Part shown: in pieces, positions 17,029-26,169 of the stretch
Numbering within the stretch: the first letter of the stretch is position 1
Layout: each line of letters opens with the position of its first letter
NCBI RefSeq assembly: GCF_000376565.1
Contig: NZ_BARG01000034.1
Coordinates: 1 to 64,000, forward strand
DNA: 64,000 nt
Direction: 5' to 3'
Source of the DNA: Streptomyces hokutonensis
GTDB taxonomy: Bacteria; Actinomycetota; Actinomycetes; Streptomycetales; Streptomycetaceae
Translations under genes and position numbers: made by a program
Notes under the pieces: generated by a model
What the model was told of the DNA's origin: nothing
The model's input: the letters and a program-made list of their open reading frames with translations, nothing else
The model's database searches: none

Positions 17029-17700
17029 GTGACGGTGCCGACGCTGATCTTGCTGGGGGCGGCGGGTGGCGTGCTGCGCGGACTGCTCGATGTCTACACC
17101 CGGTTTCTCGACTGGCAGTCGGACCGCCGTGCCCACCGGCGATTATCGCCGGGGCAGGAGAGTGAGCCACCACGGTTCCAGCAGTACTTCGACCCGGTCG
17201 GCGATCCGGTCGCCGCGGTGGTCCACAGCGGCATGGGGGCCGGCGCCGCAGTGTTGTTCGGTACGACGGGACAGATCAGCGGAGCGTACGCGGCCATCGT
17301 CGTCGGGATCTCCGCACCGGTCATCCTGACGCAGCTCAGCCGCGTCCAGTCGGTGAGCGACGCGCTCACCGCGGGCCCTCCCCCAGGCATTGCCTCCGAC
17401 GGCGCGACGACGGAACTCGTACCACGCCGCGATCCGGTCGCTCCCGAGCTCTCGACGACGTCCACAACGCCCGGTTCCCCTGTGGTCGCGCAGCCCCAAC
17501 TCCAGGTGCCGACACGGGCGTCCGCGCACACCGGCGAGTTCCCGTCGCCGATCCGTGCCGAGACACGAGGAGACGGCCTCCAGGCGCAGTCGAACGGCCG
17601 GCCGGCGGATACCGTGAACGAACCGGCGGCCGGGCTTACCGGCCCCGATGTGCCGCCGCTGCCTCACACCCGGTCTCTCGGAGAGGAGGGGACGACGTGA
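17029..17700 (+). CDS. Membrane protein of unknown function with a TTA codon
   Basis: 223 residues from GTG 17029. Hydrophobic N-terminal segment (3-20) and a second one (about 62-100, VHSGMGAGAAVLFGT then AYAAIVVGISAPVI), then a long Pro/Thr/Ser-rich hydrophilic tail (110-223). Codon 39 is TTA (17143-17145), the rare leucine codon read by bldA tRNA, the only one I noticed in a gene of this window. The stop overlaps the next gene's start (GTGA). No family recognised; probably functions with the following protein. Confidence 0.65.
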   Translation: MTVPTLILLGAAGGVLRGLLDVYTRFLDWQSDRRAHRRLSPGQESEPPRFQQYFDPVGDPVAAVVHSGMGAGAAVLFGTTGQISGAYAAIVVGISAPVILTQLSRVQSVSDALTAGPPPGIASDGATTELVPRRDPVAPELSTTSTTPGSPVVAQPQLQVPTRASAHTGEFPSPIRAETRGDGLQAQSNGRPADTVNEPAAGLTGPDVPPLPHTRSLGEEGTT

Positions 17701-18872
17701 CGGTTCGCCCCTCCTGGCCGACGCGGGTGGTCGCCAGTGTGCTGGGTGTCAGCCGCCCGGGACGCATCCCGCCGACGGTGGAACAGCAGCGCAGCCTCCC
17801 GCTCCGCCGCCGCCTGCTCGCCTCGGTTCTCGGCATCCGCGTACGCCCTGGCCGTCCGCAGGCCCCCACCGCACCGACCGCGGCCCCGACGCCCAGCGGC
17901 GCCGTCACCCAGGTCCGGGAAACTCCCGTACCCGACAACCCTCTTGACGACACCCCCGCGCCCGTCCACAACGCGCCCAGGACCGACCGGCCCGCACCGC
18001 GGCCGACTCCTGCCACAGGCGCCATGAACAGCGTTCCGAACTACCTCCTCAACGAGGACCGCCAGGAGTACGAGCGGATCCTCGACGAGGCGCTGCGCTC
18101 ACAACGTCCGGAACTGGCCGCTGTCGGTAAGCGGCTCAACCCCGAACAGCTGCGGACCATGGCGCTGAACGCCACCGCACTCATCACGGCGGCCGCGGCG
18201 ACCGAGTACCAGCACTACGTGCAGGTCCGCGAGGAACTGCGTCGGCCGGCGTCGTCCACCCTCTCCCCCGTCGGCGCCACCGGCTCCATGGCACCCGATA
18301 CGGAGGCGACGAGGCTCGCCACCCCCCAGGGCGAGGCGGCCGAGGGTGCGGGCGGCATCGTCGTCGCCGCCGTCCTCGCCCCCGTCCTCGCCGGCGCGGC
18401 CGCGGCGATATTCCTGCTCGTGGGCTACATCCTCAAAATGCTCACCCCCGAGCCCGCCTTCGCGCAGACCATGCTCACCGTCGGATGGGCGCTGGGCGCC
18501 ACAACCGCCGCGGCACTCCTCGTCGCCGCCGTCGCCCTGCTGCACACCGCCCTGCACAACAAGCCCTCGCCGGGCGGCGACCCCCACAGCCGGTCGAGCG
18601 GCGAGGTGGCCCGGGCCAGAGAGGCCTGGCACGACGCACTCCTGGAACGCGGCATCCTGCCGTTCCTCCGGGATGCGGTCACGGTTTCGGGCACGGCGTC
18701 CTTGCGTAGTACGACACCATCGGCGCCGACCAGTGGCAGGCCGCACCTCGGCTATGCCCGCCCGGGCTTCTCCAGCCCCGACGACGGCCCCGAACCGGGC
18801 CACCGCCCGAGCTTCACCAGCCCGGACTACACCAACCCGGACTTCGGGGGGCCCGAACACCAGCCGGAGTAG
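17697..18872 (+). CDS. Membrane protein of unknown function, coupled partner
   Basis: 391 residues, GTG overlapping the previous stop. N-terminal 1-110 is basic and Pro-rich. A helical region (about 115-180, with LNEDRQEYERILDEALRSQ) precedes two membrane helices (about 222-250 and 258-282). A short cytoplasmic stretch and a C-terminal repeat-like tail (GYARPGFSSPD, RPSFTSPDYTNPDFGGPE) follow. No known domain. Translational coupling means that the TTA codon in the first gene would also affect this one. Confidence 0.65.
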   Translation: MTVRPSWPTRVVASVLGVSRPGRIPPTVEQQRSLPLRRRLLASVLGIRVRPGRPQAPTAPTAAPTPSGAVTQVRETPVPDNPLDDTPAPVHNAPRTDRPAPRPTPATGAMNSVPNYLLNEDRQEYERILDEALRSQRPELAAVGKRLNPEQLRTMALNATALITAAAATEYQHYVQVREELRRPASSTLSPVGATGSMAPDTEATRLATPQGEAAEGAGGIVVAAVLAPVLAGAAAAIFLLVGYILKMLTPEPAFAQTMLTVGWALGATTAAALLVAAVALLHTALHNKPSPGGDPHSRSSGEVARAREAWHDALLERGILPFLRDAVTVSGTASLRSTTPSAPTSGRPHLGYARPGFSSPDDGPEPGHRPSFTSPDYTNPDFGGPEHQPE

Positions 18873-19218
18873 CCAGGCCGCACACACGTCCCGGCAAGGG
18901 TTCACCCCTCGTCGGCGGTGGTCCCCGTCGGCAAGCGATCCGCCGGCCGTGTTCTGCGTGAACCCCGGCAGCTACGTCCAGTACCTGCCCAGCAGGAGAG
19001 ACCTGACCATGTTCTGGTCGCCCGGACCCAACGGCAGCTCGCCATCGACTGCACGGCCCGGCCGGGTTTCGCCCACCGCCCGGTGCAGGTGGCCGAGGCG
19101 ACCGGCACCGCCGAGGCCCAGAAACGCCTGCTCGGCACTGACCGGCTGCGCCGGCTCCAGCTCAGGGTCCAACTCGGCGACGGCGAGCAGGAAGCAGCCC
19201 CCCCCTCGGAACTTCTCG
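18873..19218. other. Intergenic stretch between convergent units
   Basis: 346 nt with no supported gene. Both strands have open frames of about 85-150 codons, but none has a ribosome site, recognisable domain or convincing codon pattern. A run of nine C residues at 19199-19207 is present. No clear hairpin terminator. Confidence 0.35.
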
Positions 19219-20376
19219 TCACTTCCCCAACACAAGCCTCTCCGGCCCCCGTCCCGCCGCCGGAGGCAACCGCCGTCCCCTCAGCCCCGGCGTCACCGAC
19301 CCCAGGACGCTCGGATGCCGGGCGCCGGTGGTCTTCGGGGCCGTGCCCGGCAGACCGTGGGCTGTCAGGAAGCCGAGGACGGCGAAGGCGTAGGCCTCTT
19401 TCGCGGCGGAGGGGAGTCCGAGTTCGTCCGAGGTGCGCAGTGGCACGCCCGGCAGCTCGGCGGCGAGGAGGGTCATGAGGGTCGGGTTGCGGGTGCCGCC
19501 GCCCGAGGCGATGACCTCCGTCGCGGCCACCGACCGGACGGCGTCCGCGACCGTGCGGGCCGTGAGCAGGGTGAGGGTCGCGATGACGTCCTCGGCGGGG
19601 AGGGTGCCGAGACCGGCGAGCGCGTCCTGGAGATAGCCGAGGTGGAAGCGTTCCTTGCCGGTCGTCTTCGGGGCGGGCAGCGCGTAGTACGGCTCGTTCA
19701 ACAGCCTTTCCAGCAGCGGCTGTTGGACGGTTCCGCGCGCGGCGAGGGCGCCCTCCGCGTCGTAGGCGAGACGCCCGCCGCTGAACCCGCGTGCCGCCGC
19801 GTCGATCAGCGCGCATGCCGGGCCCGTGTCGAACGCCGTCCCGTCGGGTGCGGTGAGGTTGCCGATCCCGCCGAGGTTGAGTGCGACCGGTGTGCCCGGG
19901 CGGCCTCGCAGCCACAGCAGGTCGACCAGGCTGACCAGCGGTGCGCCCTGGCCCCCGGCGGCGATGTCGCGCGGCCGGAAGTCGGCGACGACCGGCAGCC
20001 CGGTCGCCTCCGCGATCCAGGCGGGCTGCCCCAGTTGCAGGGTGCCGTGCGCCGTGCCGCCCTCCACCCAGTGGTAGACGGTCTGTCCGTGCGATGCCAC
20101 CAACTCGGCCCGCCCGTCGCACAGTTCGGCGTTCGCCCGGACGGCCGCCGCGGCGAAGGCCTGCCCGATCCGGGTGTCCAGCCGGCACACCTCGGCCAGC
20201 GTGGTGGCCGCCGGCGGCAGCGCCGCCGCGAGCGCCGCCCGCAGCTCCTCGTCGTACGGCGTGCTCACCATCCCGAGCGGTTCCAGTACGAGACTGTCAC
20301 CGACGAGGCTCAGCCCGGCCGCCGCCGCGTCGATCGCGTCGTACGACGTCCCGGACATCAGCCCGATCACCCGCAT
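19219..20376 (-). CDS. anmK: Anhydro-N-acetylmuramic acid kinase
   Basis: 385 residues, full length. ATP-binding GLMSGTSYDAID (5-16), ASHGQTVYH, PVVADFRPRDIAAGGQGAPL and DTGPACALID are the diagnostic AnmK blocks; the usual DTGPGN is DTGPAC here. AnmK opens the 1,6-anhydro ring of anhMurNAc and phosphorylates it to MurNAc-6-phosphate during peptidoglycan recycling. I chose ATG 20376, which has GGGGAG upstream. The first 80 nt overlap the end of the MFS gene in another frame, so the two are co-transcribed. Confidence 0.95.
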   Translation of the reverse strand: MRVIGLMSGTSYDAIDAAAAGLSLVGDSLVLEPLGMVSTPYDEELRAALAAALPPAATTLAEVCRLDTRIGQAFAAAAVRANAELCDGRAELVASHGQTVYHWVEGGTAHGTLQLGQPAWIAEATGLPVVADFRPRDIAAGGQGAPLVSLVDLLWLRGRPGTPVALNLGGIGNLTAPDGTAFDTGPACALIDAAARGFSGGRLAYDAEGALAARGTVQQPLLERLLNEPYYALPAPKTTGKERFHLGYLQDALAGLGTLPAEDVIATLTLLTARTVADAVRSVAATEVIASGGGTRNPTLMTLLAAELPGVPLRTSDELGLPSAAKEAYAFAVLGFLTAHGLPGTAPKTTGARHPSVLGSVTPGLRGRRLPPAAGRGPERLVLGK

Positions 20377-21661
20377 CCGACCAACTCCCCTTTCCTGCAT
20401 GTCTCTTGACGAGCGCCAGAGCACTCACGGCGCAGGCCGCCGCCGCGTAGTACGCGGGGATGTCCGTGTTCCCGGTCCGCGCGACGCTCTCCGTGATGAT
20501 GAGTCCGGCGCAGCCCGAGAAGACGGCATTGGACAGGGCGTAGGCGAGTCCCAGACCCCTGTAGCGCACGCTCGTCGGGAACATCTCGGAGAGCATCGCC
20601 GGGCCCGGCCCCGCCATCAGCCCCACCACGGCACCCGCCCCGAACACCGACGCGCCCTTCACGGCGTTCGAAGTCCCGCCGTCCTGAAGGAGGTTGAGCA
20701 GGGGCACCGACAGGATCACCACCAGCGCGGCTCCCGTCAGCATGACCGGCCGCCGCCCGACCCGGTCGCTCAGCCACCCCGCCGGGAGGATGGTGACCGC
20801 GAACCCCACATTGGCCAGGACGGTCGCCAGGAGCGCCTGGCGAAAACTCGCGTCGAGCGTGCTCTGCAGATACGACGGCAGCACGACGAGGAAGGTGTAC
20901 CCGGCCGCCGCCCATCCCATCAGCCGCCCTGCCCCCAGCACGACCGCCGCACGCACCTCACGCGCCGGCGGCACCTCCCGTGCCGGCTCGCTCCGGAACG
21001 ACGGTGTCTCGTCCAGCCGCAGCCGGAGCCACAGCGCGCCGAGCCCCATCGGAAGCGTCAGCAGGAACGGCAACCGCCAGCCCCAGTCGCCCAGTTGGGC
21101 GGAATCCAGGACGGTGGCGAGCAGCGCCGCGACTCCCGCCCCGCCCAACAGCCCGAGCGCCACGGTGAAGGACTGCCACGCCCCGTACAGCCCCCGCCGT
21201 CCCGGCGGCGCGAACTCCGTCAGCACCGACACCGCGCCCCCGAACTCCCCACCCGCGGACAGCCCCTGAACAACCCTCAGAAACGTGAGCAGCCACGGCG
21301 CGAGGGCGCCGGCCGTGGCGTACGTCGGCAGCGCGCCGATCAGCGTCGTCGCGCCGGTCATCAGCGCGATCACCAGAATCAGCACCGGCCGCCGCCCCAC
21401 CCGGTCGCCGAGCCGGCCGAACAGGGCGGCACCGACCGGCCGGAAGAAGAACGCCAGCGCGAACGAGGCGTACGTCCGCGCCAGTCCCTCGGCGGTGCCG
21501 ACGCCCTCCGGGGTGAAGAACCGCGCCGCGATGACCGTCGCGAAGTAGCCGTAGACACCGAACTCGTACCACTCGATGAAATTGCCCACCGACCCCGCGA
21601 CCAGAGCCCGTGCCGCGGACCTGTCCGAGACGGGCCGGAGCCGAACGCCAACCACCTTCAT
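20297..21661 (-). CDS. MFS transporter, metabolite:H+ symporter (MHS) family
   Basis: 454 residues, ATG 21661 with AGAGGTG upstream. Twelve membrane helices; the MHS signature GNFIEWYEFGVYGYFA near the N-terminus and GRLGDRVGRRP / DRVGRRPVM MFS loops. The family includes ProP, KgtP and ShiA, which import organic acids or zwitterions. The 3' end overlaps anmK by 80 nt. The tight linkage suggests uptake of something processed with AnmK, perhaps a cell-wall-derived sugar acid, but that is inference. Confidence 0.9.
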   Translation of the reverse strand: MKVVGVRLRPVSDRSAARALVAGSVGNFIEWYEFGVYGYFATVIAARFFTPEGVGTAEGLARTYASFALAFFFRPVGAALFGRLGDRVGRRPVLILVIALMTGATTLIGALPTYATAGALAPWLLTFLRVVQGLSAGGEFGGAVSVLTEFAPPGRRGLYGAWQSFTVALGLLGGAGVAALLATVLDSAQLGDWGWRLPFLLTLPMGLGALWLRLRLDETPSFRSEPAREVPPAREVRAAVVLGAGRLMGWAAAGYTFLVVLPSYLQSTLDASFRQALLATVLANVGFAVTILPAGWLSDRVGRRPVMLTGAALVVILSVPLLNLLQDGGTSNAVKGASVFGAGAVVGLMAGPGPAMLSEMFPTSVRYRGLGLAYALSNAVFSGCAGLIITESVARTGNTDIPAYYAAAACAVSALALVKRHAGKGSWSDAGDRADVRDVVRRDRRGGGRAEPRR

Positions 21662-21829
21662 TTCAGCACCTCTTGAGCGTTCGAGATGTCGGCACACCTT
21701 GCCGGCGAGCCCCGCGCGTCGCTCTGCCGGACCTGCCGTCACCTGTATCGGCAACCGTGCGCGGCTCCCTGAAGCGACGACTTGGCCGGAAGATCGGTGT
21801 ACAGCCTCCTCGTCGCCCGTCCAACCGAT

Positions 21830-22752
21830 CAGGTGCACGAGCGGCACCGGGTCTCCCGACTGCCAGTACGGCGGTACGGCGGCCGGCGCGTCCAGGTGAC
21901 GGGGATCAGACAGGTGCGTCCGGGAGTGGTGCGGATGTCCCCGGTGAGCGGGAAGACCGCTCCACGATCCACCGGGCGTCGCCGTCGCCGGTCAGGAAGG
22001 CGCGCAGTCGGTCGGTGACGCCGACCGACGTGGAGCCGGTCACCACGATCACGTCCGCGTCGTACGGTGTGCTGCGCACGGCTTCGGCCAGCGCCCCGGC
22101 GGGGCGGTCGGTCAGGTGGTACTGGTCGGTGACCTCGCCGCCGAGCGTGTGCACCAGGGACGGCAGCAGTGGGCCGAGGGCGTCGCGGACCCGGCCGGGG
22201 GCCGGGCGGCCGGTGTGGGTGAGTTCGTCGCCGGTGACCAGGACGCGGACGCGAGGGCGTGGTCGTACGGCAAGGGTGTCGTGGCCGCAGGCGGCGGCCA
22301 GGCCGAGCAGCACGGGGCGGATCCGGGTGCCGGCCGGGGCCAGTACCGCGCCCGCCGGGGCGTCCTCGCCGGCGCGGGGATGTGCCGTCCCTCGGCCGGA
22401 GCCGGGCCGGAGAGTGTCGAGGCGGCGGTGCGTTCGGAGTTCTCCAGCGGCAGCACGGCCCACGCACCTGACGGCACGACCGCACCGGTGGAGATCTCGA
22501 CCACCTCCCCCGGTCCCAGCGCCCCGCCCGTCCACATGGCGGCCGCGCGCACCGCGCACCGCGCCCCGCGGCCGTCAGGCACCGGGCCCGCCACCGACCG
22601 CGTAGCCGTCCATGGCCGCCGTGTCGAAACCGGGCAACGGCAGGCGCGTGCGCAACGCGTCGGCCGGCGTCGCCCGGCCGACCCGGCCGACCCAGCCGAC
22701 CCGGCGAGCGGAACTTGGCCCGCGGGCAAGGGTGTTGCTGCTCACGTGTCAT
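21830..22752 (-). pseudogene. moeA: Decayed molybdopterin molybdenumtransferase (moeA-like)
   Basis: Minus-strand pieces in three frames reconstruct MoeA: ATPADALRTRLPLPGFDTAA with MDGYAVG, then after a shift VVEISTGAVVPSGAWAVLPL, then RAGEDAPAGAVLAPAGTRIR, RVRVLVTGDEL, DADVIVVTGSTSVG. These are the known MoeA order (MDGYA, TGAxxPxGA, GEDxxxG, TGDEL, GGxSxG-like). The segment that should hold the PGNP loop is missing, and a short piece (GRTCLIPV) like the C-terminal domain follows directly. At least three frameshifts plus an internal deletion; nonfunctional. Confidence 0.72.
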
Positions 22753-22914
22753 GCCGTCCAGTCTGCCGGGCCTGTGACCTGCGCGGCAGCCGCGTGGGGT
22801 GCCCTGTCACAGCAGGGAACGCCAGTGCCCGGCACGACGCGGCCTGCCATCCGGAGCAGCGGGCGGGAAGGCTGCATCACGGCGGTCCGGCGAACGTGCG
22901 CGCCTGGGGCGAGG

Positions 22915-23000
22915 GCTCACCCACCTCGCCTTCTACGCCGGACGGCCCAGCGCGAGGAGCGCGATCACCCGGCTCGAGGACATCGTCGAGAGCCGGGACG
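22915..23000 (+). pseudogene. Fragment of a carboxymuconolactone decarboxylase-like gene
   Basis: The plus-strand frame encodes LTHLAFYAGRPSARSAITRL followed by EDIVESR, which matches the conserved C-terminal helix pair of the CMD/AhpD-like family (typically ITHLAFYAGWPxAxSA...). I find no matching N-terminal half with the CxxC or proton-relay region upstream in any frame, so this is a truncated remnant. It lies next to the moeA remnant, making 21830-23000 a graveyard. Confidence 0.5.
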
Positions 23001-23190
23001 ACGACTCCAGGACCCCGGAGTACCCGCTCGACAACGCAGGCGCCTCAGACGTGGCACCGGGTCCGTCAACTCCCCCTCGATTCAAGCAAGATCGGAAAGA
23101 TTCCTGTGCGAGCGACAGTGATGTACGGTCCAGTATGCAACCGGAGCCCTTACCCGATCTGCCGTCCGATCCACGGCTGAACCCGTTTCA

Positions 23191-23227
23191 TGCAGGGGGC
23201 CGCCCGGCACTCGGGCGGCCCCCTGCA
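23191..23227 (-). terminator. Hairpin terminator after the phosphodiesterase-like gene
   Basis: Perfect 16-bp stem: TGCAGGGGGCCGCCCG (23191-23206), loop GCACT, complement 23212-23227. It lies 19 nt beyond the stop of the minus-strand gene ending at 23246. Confidence 0.85.
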
Positions 23228-23245
23228 TCGCTGTGAGCGCCCGGT

Positions 23246-24895
23246 TCAGCGGACCGGCAGCACCGTGGTGTGTTCCTCGCGTACGGCCTGCAGGGAGCGG
23301 GGGTCGAGGCCCAGCAGGCTCAGGATCGTCGGGGCGATCTGCTTGGTCTGCACATGCGCCGAGTCGCGCACGCCGGCCGGGACCGAGGCTCCGGACACGA
23401 CCAGCGGAACCGCGAGGTCGTCGGAGTGGCCGCCGCCGTGCTCGGCGATCTTCTTGGTGCCGCCGGTGTACACGACGCCGTACTGCGCGACGCCGAAGAG
23501 GTCGGGGACCCGGGCGTCGCCGGGCTTGACGTGGAAGTAGTCGGCGGCGGCCCGGCCTGCGTAGACCTTGCTGAGCCCGCTGCTGGTGTAGGCCTTGGGC
23601 TTGGCGTCGATGTCGGTGCCGGTGCCGTTCTGCGCGAGCAGGTACTTCTTGGCGAAGGCGGTGGCGGCCGGGGAACGGTCGGAGAGCCACAGCAGCATGG
23701 CGTCGTCGTCCACCGCGTGCGTCACCAGGTCGGCGGCGCCGGGGTGCAGCTTCTTCCAGGCGGCGTCGAGGCCGTCCAGCAGCGGGCCGTCGTCGACGCG
23801 GGTGAGCGCGGCGGGGTCGGTGGGCGACTGGCCGTGCTTGGCGGAGAGGATGACCGTGGTGCTCGCCGCAAGGTGCCGCTTGGCGATCTCGGCGGTCAGG
23901 GCGCCGATCTCCGCGTTGACGAAGTCGAGGTTCTTCACCAGCAGCGGGCCCGGGACGTTCTTCGCGGTGTAGCCGCCGGTGAGGCCGTCGGAGGCGGGCA
24001 GCTTCTGCGCGGTGGAGACGGACTGGAAGTTGAGGCCGAAGACCGCCGGGGTGCCGACCTTGTGGGTGCGGCTGTGGTCGTAGCCGTCGATCTCGTTGAG
24101 GACGGCCTTCACCTTGTAGCCGTCGTACTGCTCGGTGGCCTTGTTGTCCTTGGTCCAGTCGTCGCCGGTGGCATAGCCGAGGGCGTCGCTGTTGATCTCC
24201 GGGGTGAACAGGTCCTGGACGCCGGTGCCCGAGGGGCCGTCGAGGATCTCGTAGGCGGCGTGCTTGTCCGACCAGGCGGTGCGCAGACCGGCCTGGCGGG
24301 CCACCTCGAAGACGGTGTTCACCTTGAGGTAGGAGTGCGGGTAGACCGGCTTGCAGGTCTTCGGGTCGACGGGCAGCTTCGACGGGTTGATCAGGCTCTG
24401 CGGGCGCCCGGTCATCGACAGGATGCTGTCCGGCAGGCCCGCGAGGCCCTGGCCGGCGTCGATGGAGGCCTGGTTCTTGTCCAGGTCCTCGGTGAGGTCC
24501 ACCTCGACTCCGGGCTTGACGCCCTTGCAGCTGGTGGTGCCCGCCGGGAGGAGCGCGGCGTTGTAGGTGTCGTCGTAGTAGACGCCCGTGGTGCCGGGGC
24601 TACCGCCGGTCGCCTGGGCGACCATGCCGGGGAAGGAGTCGGACGGCGTGGTCGTGGCGGCGTGGGTGAACTCCACACCGCCGCCGACCAGTTGGGCCAG
24701 CGCGGAGTTCGGGTGCCTGGCGGTGTACCAGGCCAGGTCCGACTGGTGCAGGCCGTCGACGGAGACCAGCAGGACGTGTCGGGTGGCGGCCGGGTGGTGG
24801 GAGGCGGCGAACGCGGCGGGCTGGGCGGCGGTCACCCCGGCGAGAACTCCGGTCGCGGCGAGAAGGGCTGCGGGCCTGACGTGGCGTCTGGACAT
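23246..24895 (-). CDS. Secreted alkaline-phosphatase-superfamily phosphodiesterase
   Basis: 549 residues from ATG 24895. Signal peptide 1-31 (ends AAFAAS). Metal-site and nucleophile pattern of the type I phosphodiesterase/nucleotide pyrophosphatase group: LLVSVDGLH (Asp47), TTTPSDSFPG (nucleophile probably Ser87, with Thr83/Ser85 close), SAKHGQSP and EHGGGHSDD supplying late His/Asp ligands. Exported enzyme expected to hydrolyse phosphoesters; a true substrate cannot be predicted. Longer in-frame translation to 25027 would bury the signal peptide. Confidence 0.88.
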   Translation of the reverse strand: MSRRHVRPAALLAATGVLAGVTAAQPAAFAASHHPAATRHVLLVSVDGLHQSDLAWYTARHPNSALAQLVGGGVEFTHAATTTPSDSFPGMVAQATGGSPGTTGVYYDDTYNAALLPAGTTSCKGVKPGVEVDLTEDLDKNQASIDAGQGLAGLPDSILSMTGRPQSLINPSKLPVDPKTCKPVYPHSYLKVNTVFEVARQAGLRTAWSDKHAAYEILDGPSGTGVQDLFTPEINSDALGYATGDDWTKDNKATEQYDGYKVKAVLNEIDGYDHSRTHKVGTPAVFGLNFQSVSTAQKLPASDGLTGGYTAKNVPGPLLVKNLDFVNAEIGALTAEIAKRHLAASTTVILSAKHGQSPTDPAALTRVDDGPLLDGLDAAWKKLHPGAADLVTHAVDDDAMLLWLSDRSPAATAFAKKYLLAQNGTGTDIDAKPKAYTSSGLSKVYAGRAAADYFHVKPGDARVPDLFGVAQYGVVYTGGTKKIAEHGGGHSDDLAVPLVVSGASVPAGVRDSAHVQTKQIAPTILSLLGLDPRSLQAVREEHTTVLPVR

Positions 24896-25123
24896 CTGGT
24901 TTCTCCCGGGTGTTCGTTGCGGGCTGCGGGTGCCGGGCTCATCAGAGTCGCGCCTTGTGTACCGGATGCGGCGCATGTGTGAACACGCCCGGAATGAGCG
25001 GTCGGGTCTTCTCCAAGGGGAAATCAAGAGGAGGTACGGCTGCCGTCGGCGGCGACCGCGCGCGCAACCCGCCCGCGAGAAGCGGGCGAGCCCACGGTCA
25101 CCGCCACTGCGCGGCCGTGGACG

Positions 25124-26008
25124 CTACGCCACGGACGGAGCGCGCCGTCGGCGGCGCTCCTGGACATGGGCGTACCCCGTCAGGCCGACCAGGACCGCGA
25201 GGAGTACGGCCGACGAGCCCGCCGTACCGAGGTCGAGGCCGCCCTTTGCGGTCGGCTTGGTGAGGAAGTCGCCGGCGGTGGCACCGAGGGGACGGGTCAG
25301 CACGAAGGCGATCCAGAAGAGCAGCACGTTCGGCACCGGGGGCACCTTCATCAGGGCGACGAGCACCAGCAGCACGCCGGTCACGAGCGCGGCCCCGCCG
25401 GCGTAGCCGAGGCCCGAACTGTCGGACAGGAAGTCGCCCATGGAGGTGCCGAGGGTGTTGGAGACGAGGATCGCCGACCAGAACAGCGCCTCCCCGCGGA
25501 AACTGACGATGTCCCGGATGACGAACGTCATCCCGGTCAGTTTCCACACGGCGAAGATGACGACCAGGATCGAGATCAGGATCGCCGCGCCGGTCGGGTA
25601 GCCGAGGCCGAGGCCCTGTGGTCCCCAGCCCAGTGAAGTGGCGCCGTTGGCAAGGTACTTGGTGCTGGCGTCTCGGTTCATGAAGTCGGACATCGTGGTG
25701 CCGGCCGTGCTGGTCGACAGGATGACCGTCCAGTAGAAGAACGGGTTGTAGCGCCTTGAGCGAAGCTGTACGACGAGGGTCACCACGAAGATCAGGAACA
25801 GCACGATCGTGGTGAGGAAGTAGCCGAGCTTCAGGGTCTGGGCGAAGAGGTCACCGGCCGTCTCGCCCAGGGTCGTCGCCGCGATCTTCATGATCCAGAA
25901 GGCGAGGGTGACCTCGGGCAGCTTCTTCGTCACCGACTTGACGGCGGCGACGGTCCGTTGGTGCGCACGGGGGACGTCGGTGTCGGTGAGGGCTTCCGGA
26001 ATCTCCAA
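25124..26008 (-). CDS. COG4705-type membrane protein, copy 1
   Basis: 294 residues, TTG start with GGAGCG upstream. About eight membrane helices. Contains four copies of [FY]W-x9-G-x4-D: FWIMKIAATTLGETAGD, YWTVILSTSTAGTTMSD, FWSAILVSNTLGTSMGD, FWIAFVLTRPLGATAGD. These place a Gly and an Asp at the same depth in four repeat units. The family is annotated only as an uncharacterised membrane-anchored protein. Four buried acids suggest a cation-handling transporter or channel (inference). Longer loop between repeats 2 and 3 than in the other two copies. Confidence 0.85.
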   Translation of the reverse strand: MEIPEALTDTDVPRAHQRTVAAVKSVTKKLPEVTLAFWIMKIAATTLGETAGDLFAQTLKLGYFLTTIVLFLIFVVTLVVQLRSRRYNPFFYWTVILSTSTAGTTMSDFMNRDASTKYLANGATSLGWGPQGLGLGYPTGAAILISILVVIFAVWKLTGMTFVIRDIVSFRGEALFWSAILVSNTLGTSMGDFLSDSSGLGYAGGAALVTGVLLVLVALMKVPPVPNVLLFWIAFVLTRPLGATAGDFLTKPTAKGGLDLGTAGSSAVLLAVLVGLTGYAHVQERRRRRAPSVA

Positions 26009-26045
26009 GGTGCCGGACGCTCCTGTTCTGTGTGGGGGGTGTGGA

Positions 26046-26080
26046 AGGGCGCCCGTTCCCGCGAGGGGAACAGGCGCCCT
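26046..26080 (-). terminator. Hairpin between COG4705 copies 1 and 2
   Basis: Stem AGGGCGCCCGTTCCC (26046-26060), loop near GCGA, complement 26066-26080 with one mismatch. It lies about 90 nt past the stop of the middle copy, so copy 1 may have its own promoter or be reached by read-through. Confidence 0.7.
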
Positions 26081-26169
26081 GTGACGCGTGGCCGGGCCGT
26101 GGGGGACGGCCGCCGGGTCCGACTCTGTCGATCAATTCCTGAACGCTTCCTGAACGCCTCCCCCGCTGT

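Noticed and set aside
18972..19235. Minus-strand 87-codon ORF in the anmK downstream gap
   Set aside because: No ribosome site, domain or export signal, and the plus strand is equally open.
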